DNA from: CAVSRC01 sp963782045
GTDB lineage: Bacteria > Pseudomonadota > Alphaproteobacteria > Rhizobiales > Kaistiaceae
DNA length: 64,000 bases
Direction of reading: 5' to 3'
Assembly (NCBI GenBank): GCA_963782045.1
Contig: CAWAIR010000016.1
Coordinates: 1-64,000, forward strand
Shown: in pieces, positions 51,827 through 60,930 of the stretch
Numbering within the stretch: the stretch's first letter is position 1
How the letters are laid out: each line of letters opens with the position of its first letter
Notes under the pieces: generated by a model
Told to the model about the DNA's origin: nothing
Seen by the model: the letters and a program-made list of their open reading frames with translations, nothing else
The model's database searches: none
Translations under genes and position numbers: made by a program

Positions 51827-52012
51827 ATGGATCCATTTGCATTCCTTTTGGCAGCCATTGCCGCGTCAGCCCTCCTTGCCGCCCATCTCGGGGCGGCCTC
51901 GGCGTTGACAGGCAAGCCCGCTCGGGTGCGCGCCCCGGCGCGCAGCCCGGCGCCATGGCGGCCGGTTGATGCCGCCGACGACGTCCGCGGGCAGAAGCTG
52001 CTAGACGCATGA
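51827..52012 (+). CDS. Small membrane/exported protein coupled to the GGDEF-EAL gene
   Basis: 61 residues. MDPFAFLLAAIAASALLAAHLGAASA is a hydrophobic N-terminal helix or signal peptide; the rest is Pro/Arg/Ala-rich and polar. GAGAAG lies about 6 bases before the ATG. Its stop overlaps the start of the GGDEF-EAL gene by 4 bases (ATGA), a strong hint that it is really translated and coupled. No relative known to me. Confidence 0.55.
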   Translation: MDPFAFLLAAIAASALLAAHLGAASALTGKPARVRAPARSPAPWRPVDAADDVRGQKLLDA

Positions 52013-54504
52013 AGACCCCGCTCCACGACGCCAGCATTCGGACAAAGCTACTCGCCGGTCTCGGGCTGGCGCTGTCGCTCATCGTCCTTGTCGGCGCCGC
52101 CGGGCTCTACAATCTTCACACCCTCAACGGCGCCACCGGGCGGATCGTGACCGTCTGGCTGCCGCGCATCGCACTGCTCGGCGAGATCAAGGCGGAGATG
52201 GCCGAATACGGGCTGCTGGCCCGTTCACGTCTGCACGACGACGCGCTCGGTCCATATGTCCACGTCAAGGAGCGGATGGACTCGATCGCCCAGAAGCTCG
52301 ATCGCGACTGGCGGCTCTACGAGGCGATTCCCGGAGATGCGGAGGAGGCGCTGCTCTATTCGGTGCTGCGCAGCGTTTGGCATGGGTACCTGACCGACCA
52401 GGAACGCATGATGCCGGGCGGCGAGGCCAATCCGGCGGCCCTCGACGTCGCCGGAGCGGGGGCGGCCAATTTCGCCAGCCTCGATCACGCCATGCGCCGG
52501 ATCGACGATCTGGTCACCTATTCCAGCAAGCAGAGCGACCGGGTCGCGCAACAGGTCGACGGGACCTTCATGACCGCATTCTGGCTGACGATCGCGGCGG
52601 TCGTCATCGCGGTCGTCGGCGTCTTCAGCGCCATCGTCTGGGTGAGCCGCGACATCAGTGCTCCGATCCGCCGGGTGAGCCAGGCCATGCGCCGGCTGAA
52701 CGCCGGCGACGCGTCGGCGTCACTGTCGGGCGAAAAGAGCCGGCAGGACGAGATCGGCGCGCTCATCGATGCCGCCAGGGGATACCGCGAAAGCCTGGTG
52801 CGCGGTCGCGAACTGGCCGCGGCGGCCGAACAGGACCGCCAGCGCTTCCTGTCGGCCATCGCCAAGATGCCGATCGGGCTGGTGATGTTCGACGCCGAGC
52901 GGAAGCTGATCGCCGCCAACGCGCGCTACGCCGAGATCTATGGGCTACCGGCGGAGCTGGCGAAGCCCGGAACGTCCTTGCAGGCGATCCTGACGCACCG
53001 CGTGCGGGAGGGCCGCTATCCGGGCGACGACCCGCAGGGCTACGTTACCTACCTCGACGAGCTGGTGGCCCGCGGCGAACCCTTCCGCGACATCATCCAG
53101 TTCCCCGATGGCCGCATCATCAGCCTCGTTTATCAGCCGCTGGAGGACGGCGGCTGGGTGTCGACCCACGAGGACATCACCGACCGCCGCAGGGCGGAGG
53201 CCAAGATCGCCCACATGGCGCGCCACGATGCGCTGACCGACCTGCCCAACCGCATCCTGCTCGGCGAGCGCATCGAGGATGCGCTGGTCCGCGTCGGACG
53301 CAGCGGAGAAGTGGCGATCCTCTGTCTCGATCTCGACAACTTCAAGGGCGTCAACGACACGCTGGGACATCCGGTCGGCGACGCGCTGCTCAAGGCCGTG
53401 GCCAAGCGTCTGGCGGCGAGCGTGCGCAGCGGCGATACCGTCGCGCGCCTCGGTGGCGACGAGTATGCCATCGTCCAGGTCGGGGTCGCGCAGCCGGAGA
53501 GCGCCCGCGCGCTGGCCGAGAGGATCATCGAGGCCATCGACGAACCCTACGTACTTGAGGGCCAACAGGTCATCACCAGGATCAGCATCGGCATTGCGCT
53601 GGCGCCGGCCGACGGCAGCGACGCTGCCCATCTGCTCAAGGCCGGCGACATGGCCCTCCACCGCGCCAAGAGCGACGGGCGCGGCACCTACCAATTCTTC
53701 GAGCAGGGGATGGACGCCCAGATGCAGGCGCGGCGCTCGCTCGAGCTCGACCTCCGCCGGGCCATCGAGGCCAACCAGTTCGAGCTCTTCTACCAGCCGC
53801 AGTTCAACCTGGAGACCAACGCGATCAGCGGCTTCGAGGCACTCATCCGCTGGTTCCACCCGGAGCGTGGCCTCGTTCACCCGGGCGAGTTCATCGCGCT
53901 TGCGGAGGATGCCGGGCTGATCGTGCCGATCGGCGAATGGGTGCTCAAGCAGGCTTGCCGCGACGCGGCCAAATGGCCTTCGCCGGTGAAGGTGGCCGTG
54001 AACCTGTCGCCGGCGCAGTTCCGCAACGTCCACCTGATGCAGACCGTGATCGCGGCGCTGGCCAGCTCGGGGTTGGCGGCGAACCGGCTCGAGCTGGAGA
54101 TCACCGAATCGGTGCTGCTCGCTGACAGCGAGGCGACGCTGACCACGCTGCATAACCTGCGCGCCATGGGTGTGCGCATCTCCATGGACGATTTCGGCAC
54201 CGGCTACTCGTCGCTGAGCTACCTGCAGAGCTTCCCCTTCGACAAGATCAAGATCGATCGGCGGTTCATCACCGACGTCAACACCGACGAGAGCTCGCTG
54301 GCGATCATCCGCGCGGTCACCGGCATGTGCGCCAGCCTCGGCATCGTTACCACGGCGGAAGGAGTGGAGACGCGCGAGCAGTTCGACCGGGTCAGGGCCG
54401 AAGGTTGCACCGAGGTCCAGGGCTTCCTCACCGGCCGGCCGATGCCGCTCAAGGATGCGCTCGCCTTGCTCGAGCGGCCGGGCACCAAGGCGTCTGCCGC
54501 CTAG
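52009..54504 (+). CDS. Membrane-bound GGDEF-EAL protein with HAMP and PAS domains
   Basis: 831 residues. Two membrane helices (about 14-34 and 188-212) enclose a periplasmic helical sensor domain; HAMP (about 213-265), PAS (about 285-400), GGDEF (about 400-565) and EAL (about 580-825) follow. The cyclase motif is GGDEY (about 482-486), with RSGD five residues before it, which is an intact I-site for product inhibition. The EAL domain has EAL (610-612), VNLSPAQF, ELEITES, DDFGTGYSSL, KIKIDRRF and EGVET, so it looks active as a phosphodiesterase. The protein can thus make and break c-di-GMP depending on a periplasmic signal. Its start overlaps a 61-residue ORF. Confidence 0.93.
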   Translation: MKTPLHDASIRTKLLAGLGLALSLIVLVGAAGLYNLHTLNGATGRIVTVWLPRIALLGEIKAEMAEYGLLARSRLHDDALGPYVHVKERMDSIAQKLDRDWRLYEAIPGDAEEALLYSVLRSVWHGYLTDQERMMPGGEANPAALDVAGAGAANFASLDHAMRRIDDLVTYSSKQSDRVAQQVDGTFMTAFWLTIAAVVIAVVGVFSAIVWVSRDISAPIRRVSQAMRRLNAGDASASLSGEKSRQDEIGALIDAARGYRESLVRGRELAAAAEQDRQRFLSAIAKMPIGLVMFDAERKLIAANARYAEIYGLPAELAKPGTSLQAILTHRVREGRYPGDDPQGYVTYLDELVARGEPFRDIIQFPDGRIISLVYQPLEDGGWVSTHEDITDRRRAEAKIAHMARHDALTDLPNRILLGERIEDALVRVGRSGEVAILCLDLDNFKGVNDTLGHPVGDALLKAVAKRLAASVRSGDTVARLGGDEYAIVQVGVAQPESARALAERIIEAIDEPYVLEGQQVITRISIGIALAPADGSDAAHLLKAGDMALHRAKSDGRGTYQFFEQGMDAQMQARRSLELDLRRAIEANQFELFYQPQFNLETNAISGFEALIRWFHPERGLVHPGEFIALAEDAGLIVPIGEWVLKQACRDAAKWPSPVKVAVNLSPAQFRNVHLMQTVIAALASSGLAANRLELEITESVLLADSEATLTTLHNLRAMGVRISMDDFGTGYSSLSYLQSFPFDKIKIDRRFITDVNTDESSLAIIRAVTGMCASLGIVTTAEGVETREQFDRVRAEGCTEVQGFLTGRPMPLKDALALLERPGTKASAA

Positions 54505-54591
54505 CGATTCCTTGCAGCAACACGAGGCCATTGCCCGGTGCGCGGCGCCGCGTCCATTATGGGGTCCCGCGCAACTTGACCGGACGTCCCC

Positions 54592-55389
54592 ATGCTTCCC
54601 GCACACCACTGGGTGGAAATGACCACCCGCGACTTCGCCGACAACGACACCTCCGGCTGGATCGCCGTGCTGCCGGTGGCGGCGGTCGAGCAACACGGGC
54701 CGCATCTGCCCGTCTACACCGACACCTGCATCGCCGAGGGCATGATCGCCCGCTCGATCGCGTTGATGCCCGATGACCTGCCGGTCACCTTCCTGCCGGT
54801 GCAGGCGATCGGCAAATCCAACGAGCACATCTCCTCGCCGGGTACGCTGACGGCGAGCTGGGAGACGACGACCAGGCTGTGGATGGAGATCGGCGACAGC
54901 GTCAAGCGCGCCGGCATCGAGAAGCTGATCCTGATCAATTCGCACGGCGGCAACGTGCCGATGGTCGATATCGTGGCGCGCGAATTGCGCGTGCGCCACG
55001 ACATGCTGGTGGTGGCGACGGCGTGGTCGCGCTTCGGCATGCCCGAGGGGGTGACGGCGCCGGAGGAATCGCTCTACGGCATCCATGGCGGCGACATCGA
55101 GACCTCGATGATGCTGCATTTCAGGCCCGACCTGGTGCGCATGCAGAACGCCAGGGATTTTCGGTCGAGCCAGCTCGCCTTCATCGACGAATTCACGCAT
55201 CTGAGGGCGCACGGACCGGTGCAGTTCGGCTGGAAGGCACAGGATCTCAACCGCGATGGCGCGGTCGGCAATGCCGCCGCCGCGACGCCCGAGAAGGGCA
55301 GGGCGGTGGTCGATCATCAGGCGGCGGCCTTCGTCGCGCTCTGCCGCGACGTCCGCGCCTTCGACCTCGCCCGCTTGTGGACGCCATAG
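54592..55389 (+). CDS. Creatininase-family amidohydrolase
   Basis: 265 residues. Family marks: LPVAAVEQHGPHLPVYTD (metal-binding Glu, His and Asp), LPVQAIGKSNEHISSPGTL, LINSHGGNVPM and GIHGGDIETSMML (His, Asp, Glu). Creatininase relatives hydrolyse cyclic amides or formamides, including creatinine and guanine-pathway or cofactor intermediates; which applies here is not clear. It sits between the GGDEF-EAL gene and an SDR/peptide-transporter block, so it may process an imported amide (inference). Confidence 0.88.
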   Translation: MLPAHHWVEMTTRDFADNDTSGWIAVLPVAAVEQHGPHLPVYTDTCIAEGMIARSIALMPDDLPVTFLPVQAIGKSNEHISSPGTLTASWETTTRLWMEIGDSVKRAGIEKLILINSHGGNVPMVDIVARELRVRHDMLVVATAWSRFGMPEGVTAPEESLYGIHGGDIETSMMLHFRPDLVRMQNARDFRSSQLAFIDEFTHLRAHGPVQFGWKAQDLNRDGAVGNAAAATPEKGRAVVDHQAAAFVALCRDVRAFDLARLWTP

Positions 55390-55524
55390 CCGCGGCTGGC
55401 AGTCGCCGCTTTCATCGCGGACGCTGAGGGCGACTCCCGCATGGCCGGGATGCGTCGCGGGCGGTTGTCCCGCGGCCCGGCGTGGAAGAAGCTGCCGGCG
55501 CGTCAGCAACGGGAGGAACCTCAC

Positions 55525-56274
55525 ATGGGCAAGTCCATCGTCGTCACCGGCGGCGGCCGCGGCATCGGCGCCGCCACCGTGCGGATGGCGGCCGCGCGCG
55601 GCTGGCAGGTCGGCTTCAGCTATCTTTCGAACGACAAGGCGGCGGAGGAAACCGTCGCCGCCGTGACGGCCGCCGGCGGCAAGGCGCTCGCCGTCAAGGG
55701 CGACGTCGCCAGGGAGGAGGACGTCGTCCGCCTGTTCGACGCCACGGCCGAGGCCTTCGGGCCCGTCTCCGGCGTGGTCAACAATGCGGGCGTCGTCATG
55801 GGGCCGCCCGGCCCGCTCGCCGACCTGTCGACCGAGCGACTGATGATGATCATCGCGATCAACATCCTCGGGGCGATGCTGGTCGCCCGAGAGGGCGTGC
55901 GCCGCATGGCCACCAACCGCGGCGGGGCGGGTGGATCGATCGTCAACGTCTCCTCGGCGGCGGCGCGCCTCGGCGGCGCCAACGAATATGTCGACTACGC
56001 CGCCAGCAAGGGCGCCCTCGATACGCTCACCATCGGGCTGTCCAAGGAGTGCGGGCCGCTCGGCGTCCGCGTCAACGCGGTCAGGCCGGGGCTGATCGAC
56101 ACCGAGATCCACGCCAGTGGCGGCCAGCCCGGTCGCGCCGAGCGGCTGGGCGCGTCGACGCCGCTCGGCCGCGCCGGGCGCGCCGACGAGGTCGCCGAGG
56201 CCATCGTCTGGCTGCTCTCGGACGCCTCGTCCTATGTCAACGGCGCCCTGTTCGACGTGACCGGCGGCCGCTAG
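55525..56274 (+). CDS. SDR-family oxidoreductase (FabG-like)
   Basis: 249 residues, classical SDR. VVTGGGRGIGAATV is the cofactor turn, NNAGVV the next motif, VNVSSAAARLG holds the catalytic Ser, and YVDYAASKGALDTL the YxxxK pair; VRPGLIDTEIHASGG follows. Likely NADP-dependent reduction of a keto group; substrate unknown. GGGAGGA lies 8 bases before the ATG at 55525. It precedes the peptide-transporter operon. Confidence 0.9.
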   Translation: MGKSIVVTGGGRGIGAATVRMAAARGWQVGFSYLSNDKAAEETVAAVTAAGGKALAVKGDVAREEDVVRLFDATAEAFGPVSGVVNNAGVVMGPPGPLADLSTERLMMIIAINILGAMLVAREGVRRMATNRGGAGGSIVNVSSAAARLGGANEYVDYAASKGALDTLTIGLSKECGPLGVRVNAVRPGLIDTEIHASGGQPGRAERLGASTPLGRAGRADEVAEAIVWLLSDASSYVNGALFDVTGGR

Positions 56275-56282
56275 CCGTGCCG

Positions 56283-56301
56283 CCGGCGGTTTTGCCGCCG
56301 G
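56283..56301 (+). terminator. Possible terminator hairpin
   Basis: CCGGCGG (56283-56289), TTTTG loop, CCGCCGG (56295-56301), 9 bases past the SDR stop. No T-run follows, so it may be a weak terminator or only a hairpin. Confidence 0.4.
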
Positions 56302-56378
56302 CCGATTCCATGCAAAGGTGCCGGCCCTGGGGCGCAACGAGCCGGCAACTCAATCCTGTCCGTGGACGATCAGACCCG

Positions 56379-57968
56379 ATGAAACCTGTGACGTTGATCC
56401 TGGTGGCGACGATGCTCGCCGCCGGGGCGGTTTCGGCCGCCCATGCCAAGGAGCTTTCCTTCTGCGCGGCGCAGAACCCGGAAGGCTTCGATCCGGCCGC
56501 GCACATCACCGGCGCGACCTTCGACGCCTCCTCGCAGGCGCTCTACAACCGGCTGGTCGAGTTCGCCCCGGGCACGACGCGGCCGGTGCCGGCGCTGGCG
56601 GAAGGCTGGGACATCTCCGAGGATGGGTTGGAATACACCTTCCATCTCAGGCCGGGCGTCAAGTTCCAGTCGACCTACTACTTCACGCCGAGCCGCGACC
56701 TCAACGCCGACGACGTGGTGTTCAGCCTCCGCCGGCAGATGGACCGCAAGGACGCCTATTACGGCTACGCCGACGGCATCTGGCCCTATTTCGTGGGCAT
56801 GGCGATGCCGGCGCTGATCGATTCGATCGACAAGGTCGACGACATGACCGTGCGGATCAAGCTGACCCGCCCGGATCCCGCATTCCTCGGCGATCTGGCG
56901 ATGGATTTCGCCTCGATCCTCTCGGTCGAATATGCCGGAGATCTGCTCAAGGCGAAGACGCCGGAGCTGCTCGACAAGATGCCGGTCGGCACCGGACCGT
57001 TCCAGTTCGTCGGCTATCAGCCCGACGTACGCATCAATTACCGGGCCAACCCGGACTATTGGCGCGGCAAGCCGGCGATCGACCGCCTGAACTTCCTGAT
57101 CAATCCGGACCCGCTGGCGCGTGCCAGGATGATGACCGCCGGTGAGTGCCAGGTGATGGCCGATCCGACCCCCGACATCGTCGCCCGGCTGAAGAAGGAC
57201 CCCGACATCGACGTCAAGGAGGCGGAGGCCACGGACGTCGCCTATCTCGCCTACAACACGCAGCAGAAGCCGTTCGACGATCCGCGCGTGCGCAAGGCGC
57301 TCAACCAGGCGATCGACCGCGGCGCGCTGGTCAAGGCGATCTACGGCGACGCGGCGTCGGTCGCCGACAGCCCGCTGCCGGCGAGCATGTGGTCGCATGT
57401 CGACGTGCTGCCGGCTGGCGCCGCCGATCCGGAAGCGGCCAAGGCGGCACTCAAGGATGCCGGCGTCAGCGATCTCAAGATGAAGATCTGGGTGCCGCCG
57501 GTCAGCCGCGTCTACGATCCCGATCCCAAGAAGATGGCGGAGATGATCAAGACCGATCTCGCCAAGGCCGGCGTCGCCGCCGACGTGGTCAGCGACGATC
57601 TCGGCGCCTTCATCAAGAAGACGGCGGCGCCCGACCGCGACGGCGCGGTGCTGTTCGGCTGGATCAGCGACAACGGTGATCCCGACAACTTTCTCGGCGC
57701 GCTGCTCGGCTGCGATACCGTCGGCATCTCCAACCGCGCCGAATGGTGCAACGCCGATTTCGACAAGGCGGTGCTCGATGCGCGCAAGGCGGCCGATCCC
57801 GGTGAGCGCGCCAGGCTCTACGAGCAGGCGCAGCACATTTTCGCCGACGACGCGCCGTGGCTGACCATCGCTCACACCAAGGTCAGCGTGCCGGTTGCCA
57901 AGTCGGTCAGGAACTACGTGGTCGATCCGCTCGGCCACCACGATTTCGAAAGCGTCGATGTCGAATAG
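56379..57968 (+). CDS. Peptide ABC transporter substrate-binding protein (DppA-like), copy 1
   Basis: 529 residues. Signal peptide ending near AAHA. SBP_bac_5 marks: EGFDPAAHITGATFDASSQALYNRLVEFAPGTT, LAEGWDISEDGLEYTFHLRPGVKF, FNADDVVF-like LNADDVVFSLRR, GTGPFQFVGY, and ending with GWISDNGDPDNFL. These bind di- or oligopeptides in the periplasm. It resembles the next gene along its whole length, so the two are a tandem pair with diverged ligand sites. Gap to copy 2 is 211 bases. Confidence 0.9.
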   Translation: MKPVTLILVATMLAAGAVSAAHAKELSFCAAQNPEGFDPAAHITGATFDASSQALYNRLVEFAPGTTRPVPALAEGWDISEDGLEYTFHLRPGVKFQSTYYFTPSRDLNADDVVFSLRRQMDRKDAYYGYADGIWPYFVGMAMPALIDSIDKVDDMTVRIKLTRPDPAFLGDLAMDFASILSVEYAGDLLKAKTPELLDKMPVGTGPFQFVGYQPDVRINYRANPDYWRGKPAIDRLNFLINPDPLARARMMTAGECQVMADPTPDIVARLKKDPDIDVKEAEATDVAYLAYNTQQKPFDDPRVRKALNQAIDRGALVKAIYGDAASVADSPLPASMWSHVDVLPAGAADPEAAKAALKDAGVSDLKMKIWVPPVSRVYDPDPKKMAEMIKTDLAKAGVAADVVSDDLGAFIKKTAAPDRDGAVLFGWISDNGDPDNFLGALLGCDTVGISNRAEWCNADFDKAVLDARKAADPGERARLYEQAQHIFADDAPWLTIAHTKVSVPVAKSVRNYVVDPLGHHDFESVDVE

Positions 57969-58179
57969 CCGCGGTTGGCGGACTTGCGCTAAGCCTCGGA
58001 AAGGCAAGGGTTTTCTTTTTGGTCAATAATGTTGCCACAATTTCGCGCTGCGGCCCCCTTGCAATCGCGGCTCGGCTCGGCTCGATTACGCCTAACCCTT
58101 TCGGGACCGCCGTATAACCGGAGCCCGGATCGGGACTGTTCTGTGCCGCAGATGAATTGCGGCTCTCAGGAGGGACTGA

Positions 58180-59781
58180 ATGATGAAACAGGTAACCAAG
58201 ATCCTCTTGGCGACCGTGTTCGCTGCCGGGCTGGCCAGCGCCGCGAATGCCAAGACGCTTGTCTATTGCTCGGAGGGCAGCCCGGCGGGCTTCGACCCGG
58301 GTCTCTACACGGCGGGCACCGACTTCGATGCCTCGTCCAAGCCAATCTACAACCGCCTCGTCGAGTTCGACCGCGGCACGACCGACGTCATCCCCGGCCT
58401 CGCCGAGAAGTGGTCGGTGTCGGACGACGGGCTCACCTACACCTTCAACCTGCGCCAAGGCGTCAAGTTCCAGACCACCGATTTTTTCACGCCGACGCGC
58501 GATTTCAACGCCGATGACGTGGTGTTCACCTTCGAGCGCATGCTCGACAAGAGCAACCCGTACTACAACTACGCGGGCGGCCAGTACGACTACTTCGTCG
58601 GCATGGGCATGCCGGATGCGATCAAGAGCATCGACAAGGTCGACGACTACACCGTCAAGTTCGTGCTGAACGCGCCGAACGCGCCGTTCATCGCGGACCT
58701 GGCGATGGACTTCGGCTCGATCATGTCGAAGGAATACGCCGACAAGCTGGTCGCCGACGGTCATCCCGAGATGCTCAACCAACAGCCGGTCGGCACCGGC
58801 CCGTTCACCTTCGTCGCCTACCAGAAGGACGCGGTCATCCGCTACAAGGCGAACGCGGACTACTGGGGCGGCAAGCAGCCGATCGACGATCTGGTCTTCG
58901 CCATCACGCCCGACGCCTCGGTGCGCCTGCAGAAGCTGAAGGCCAATGAGTGCCAGATCATGGCCTATCCGAATCCGGCCGACATCGCTGCGCTGAAGAC
59001 CGACCCGAGCCTGACGGTCATGCAGCAGCCGGGCCTCAACGTCGCCTACCTCGCCTACAACACGACCGAGGCACCCTTCGACAATCCGAAGGTGCGCAAG
59101 GCGCTGAACATGGCGATCAACAAGCAGGCGATCATGGACGCGGTCTATCAGGGCACCGGGCAGATCGCGGTGAATCCGATTCCGCCGACGATGTGGTCGT
59201 ACAACAAGGATATCAAGGACGATCCGTACGATCCGGAAGCTGCCAAGAAGATGCTGGCCGATGCCGGCGTCAAGAACCTGGAGATGAAGATCTGGGCGAT
59301 GCCGGTGCAGCGTCCGTACATGCCGAATGCCAAGCGCGCAGCCGAGCTGATGCAGGCCGACCTCGCCAAGATCGGCGTCAAGGTCACCATCGTGCAGCAC
59401 GAATGGGCCGAATACCTGAAGCTCGCCGGCGACCCGAAGCATGACGGCGCGGTGATCCTCGGCTGGACCGGCGATAACGGCGATCCGGACAACTTCCTCG
59501 CCGTGCTGCTCGGCTGCGACAGCGTTGGCACGACCAACAACGTGGCCGCCTGGTGCTACAAGCCCTTCGACGAGCTGACCAAGAAGGCCGTGCAGAGCTC
59601 CGACAAGGCCGAGCGCACCAAGCTCTACGAGCAGGCGCAGGTCGTCTTCAAGGAGCAGGCCCCGTGGCTGACCATCGGCCACTCGCTGGTCACCATGCCG
59701 ATGCAGAAGACGGTCGAGAACTACAAGATGGACCCGCTGGGATCGCACCGCTTCGACGGTGTTGACCTTTCCGGCGGCTAG
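58180..59781 (+). CDS. dppA: Peptide ABC transporter substrate-binding protein (DppA-like), copy 2
   Basis: 533 residues. Signal peptide (ending ASAANA), then the same domain order as copy 1 with closer agreement to DppA: EGSPAGFDPGLYTAGTDFDASSKPIYNRLVEFDRGTTDVIPGLAEKW, FNADDVVFTFERMLD, GTGPFTFVAYQKD, and GWTGDNGDPDNFLAVLLGCD. AGGAGG stands 6 bases before the ATG pair at 58180. It is followed by dppB after 135 bases that hold a strong hairpin. It is the binding protein most closely linked to this transporter. Confidence 0.92.
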   Translation: MMKQVTKILLATVFAAGLASAANAKTLVYCSEGSPAGFDPGLYTAGTDFDASSKPIYNRLVEFDRGTTDVIPGLAEKWSVSDDGLTYTFNLRQGVKFQTTDFFTPTRDFNADDVVFTFERMLDKSNPYYNYAGGQYDYFVGMGMPDAIKSIDKVDDYTVKFVLNAPNAPFIADLAMDFGSIMSKEYADKLVADGHPEMLNQQPVGTGPFTFVAYQKDAVIRYKANADYWGGKQPIDDLVFAITPDASVRLQKLKANECQIMAYPNPADIAALKTDPSLTVMQQPGLNVAYLAYNTTEAPFDNPKVRKALNMAINKQAIMDAVYQGTGQIAVNPIPPTMWSYNKDIKDDPYDPEAAKKMLADAGVKNLEMKIWAMPVQRPYMPNAKRAAELMQADLAKIGVKVTIVQHEWAEYLKLAGDPKHDGAVILGWTGDNGDPDNFLAVLLGCDSVGTTNNVAAWCYKPFDELTKKAVQSSDKAERTKLYEQAQVVFKEQAPWLTIGHSLVTMPMQKTVENYKMDPLGSHRFDGVDLSGG

Positions 59782-59801
59782 CCGTCATTTACCAGAGTAG
59801 C

Positions 59802-59827
59802 GGCGCCGGGCAGTCATGCCCGGCGCC
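59802..59827 (+). promoter_or_regulatory. Strong stem-loop between binding protein and permease genes
   Basis: A perfect 11-bp stem, GGCGCCGGGCA (59802-59812) and TGCCCGGCGCC (59817-59827), with loop GTCA. No T-run follows. Placed 20 bases after the binding-protein stop, it could protect the upstream mRNA and lower downstream expression, the common way to make more binding protein than permease. Confidence 0.6.
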
Positions 59828-59916
59828 ATCCCGCCTTTCCCGACAATGCCATGCCCGCAGAAGCTTGTGCGTCCTGTCGTGAGGTGCCATGACGGGGAAG
59901 GCGACCGGGCTATGAC

Positions 59917-60927
59917 ATGTTAGGGTTCTTCATCAGGCGTGTTGGATTGCTGATTCCGACCTTCATCGGTGTCAGCTTCGTTGCGTTCGCCTTCGTCCGC
60001 GTGCTGCCCGGCGATCCGGTGCTGCTCTTGGCTGGCGAGCACGGGTTGCAGCCGCAACGCTACGCCGAGCTGCTGCACCAGTACGGCTTCGACCTGCCCA
60101 TCTGGCAGCAATATCTGATCTATCTGGGCCAGCTCGCCCACGGCAATTTCGGCACCTCGATCGTCACCAAGCGGCCGGTCATCGCCGAGTTCTTCACGCT
60201 GTTCCCGGCGACGCTGGAACTGTCGACCTGCGCCATCGTCATCGCCGTAGTGGTCGGGGTGCCCGCCGGCGTCGTGGCGGCGGTCCGGCGCGGCAAGACT
60301 ATCGATCATGTCACCATGGGCGGGGCGCTGGTCGGCTATTCGATGCCGATTTTCTGGTGGGCACTGCTTCTCATCATCGTCTTTTCCGGCTGGCTTCGCT
60401 GGACCCCGGTGTCGGGCCGCATCTCGCTGATGTACTTCTTCAAGCCGGTCACCGGCTTCATGCTGATCGACAGTCTGCTGTCGGGCCAGAAGGGCGCCTT
60501 TGCGTCGGCGGTGAGCCACCTCATCCTGCCGGCGATCGTGCTGTCGACGATCCCGCTGGCGGTGATCGCGCGGCAGACGCGCTCGGCCATGCTCGAGGTG
60601 CTCGGCGACGACTATGTGCGCACGGCGCGCGCCAAGGGGCTGCCGCCGTGGCGGGTGGTCGGCATCCACGCGTTGCGCAACGCCCTCATTCCGGTGGTCA
60701 CCACGATCGGCCTGCAGGTCGGCGTGCTGATGGCCGGCGCCATCCTCACCGAGACCATCTTCTCGTGGCCGGGGGTGGGCAAATGGATGGTCGATTCGAT
60801 CTTCCGCCGCGACTATCCGGTGGTCCAGGGCGGACTGCTGCTCATCGCCGTCATCGTGATGTTCGTCAATCTCATCGTCGACGTCGTCTATAGCATCGTC
60901 AATCCGCGCATCCGGCACGTGAGGTAG
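59917..60927 (+). CDS. dppB: Peptide ABC transporter permease DppB
   Basis: 336 residues, six helices. MLGFFIRRVGLLIPTFIGVSFVAFAFVRVLPGDPV is the standard DppB/OppB opening; the EAA loop is DDYVRTARAKGLPPWRVVGIHALRNALIPVVTTIGLQ, with the expected EAxxxGxx-x-L pattern adapted to this subfamily; the end is PRIRH. It pairs with DppC to form the pore. It is followed by dppC after 3 bases. Confidence 0.93.
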   Translation: MLGFFIRRVGLLIPTFIGVSFVAFAFVRVLPGDPVLLLAGEHGLQPQRYAELLHQYGFDLPIWQQYLIYLGQLAHGNFGTSIVTKRPVIAEFFTLFPATLELSTCAIVIAVVVGVPAGVVAAVRRGKTIDHVTMGGALVGYSMPIFWWALLLIIVFSGWLRWTPVSGRISLMYFFKPVTGFMLIDSLLSGQKGAFASAVSHLILPAIVLSTIPLAVIARQTRSAMLEVLGDDYVRTARAKGLPPWRVVGIHALRNALIPVVTTIGLQVGVLMAGAILTETIFSWPGVGKWMVDSIFRRDYPVVQGGLLLIAVIVMFVNLIVDVVYSIVNPRIRHVR

Positions 60928-60930
60928 GCG

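Noticed and set aside
52945..56337. A 1130-codon open frame on the minus strand
   Set aside because: It runs antisense across the GGDEF-EAL, creatininase and SDR genes, is Arg/His/Asp-rich without motifs, and is the shadow of GC-rich codon use on the coding strand.
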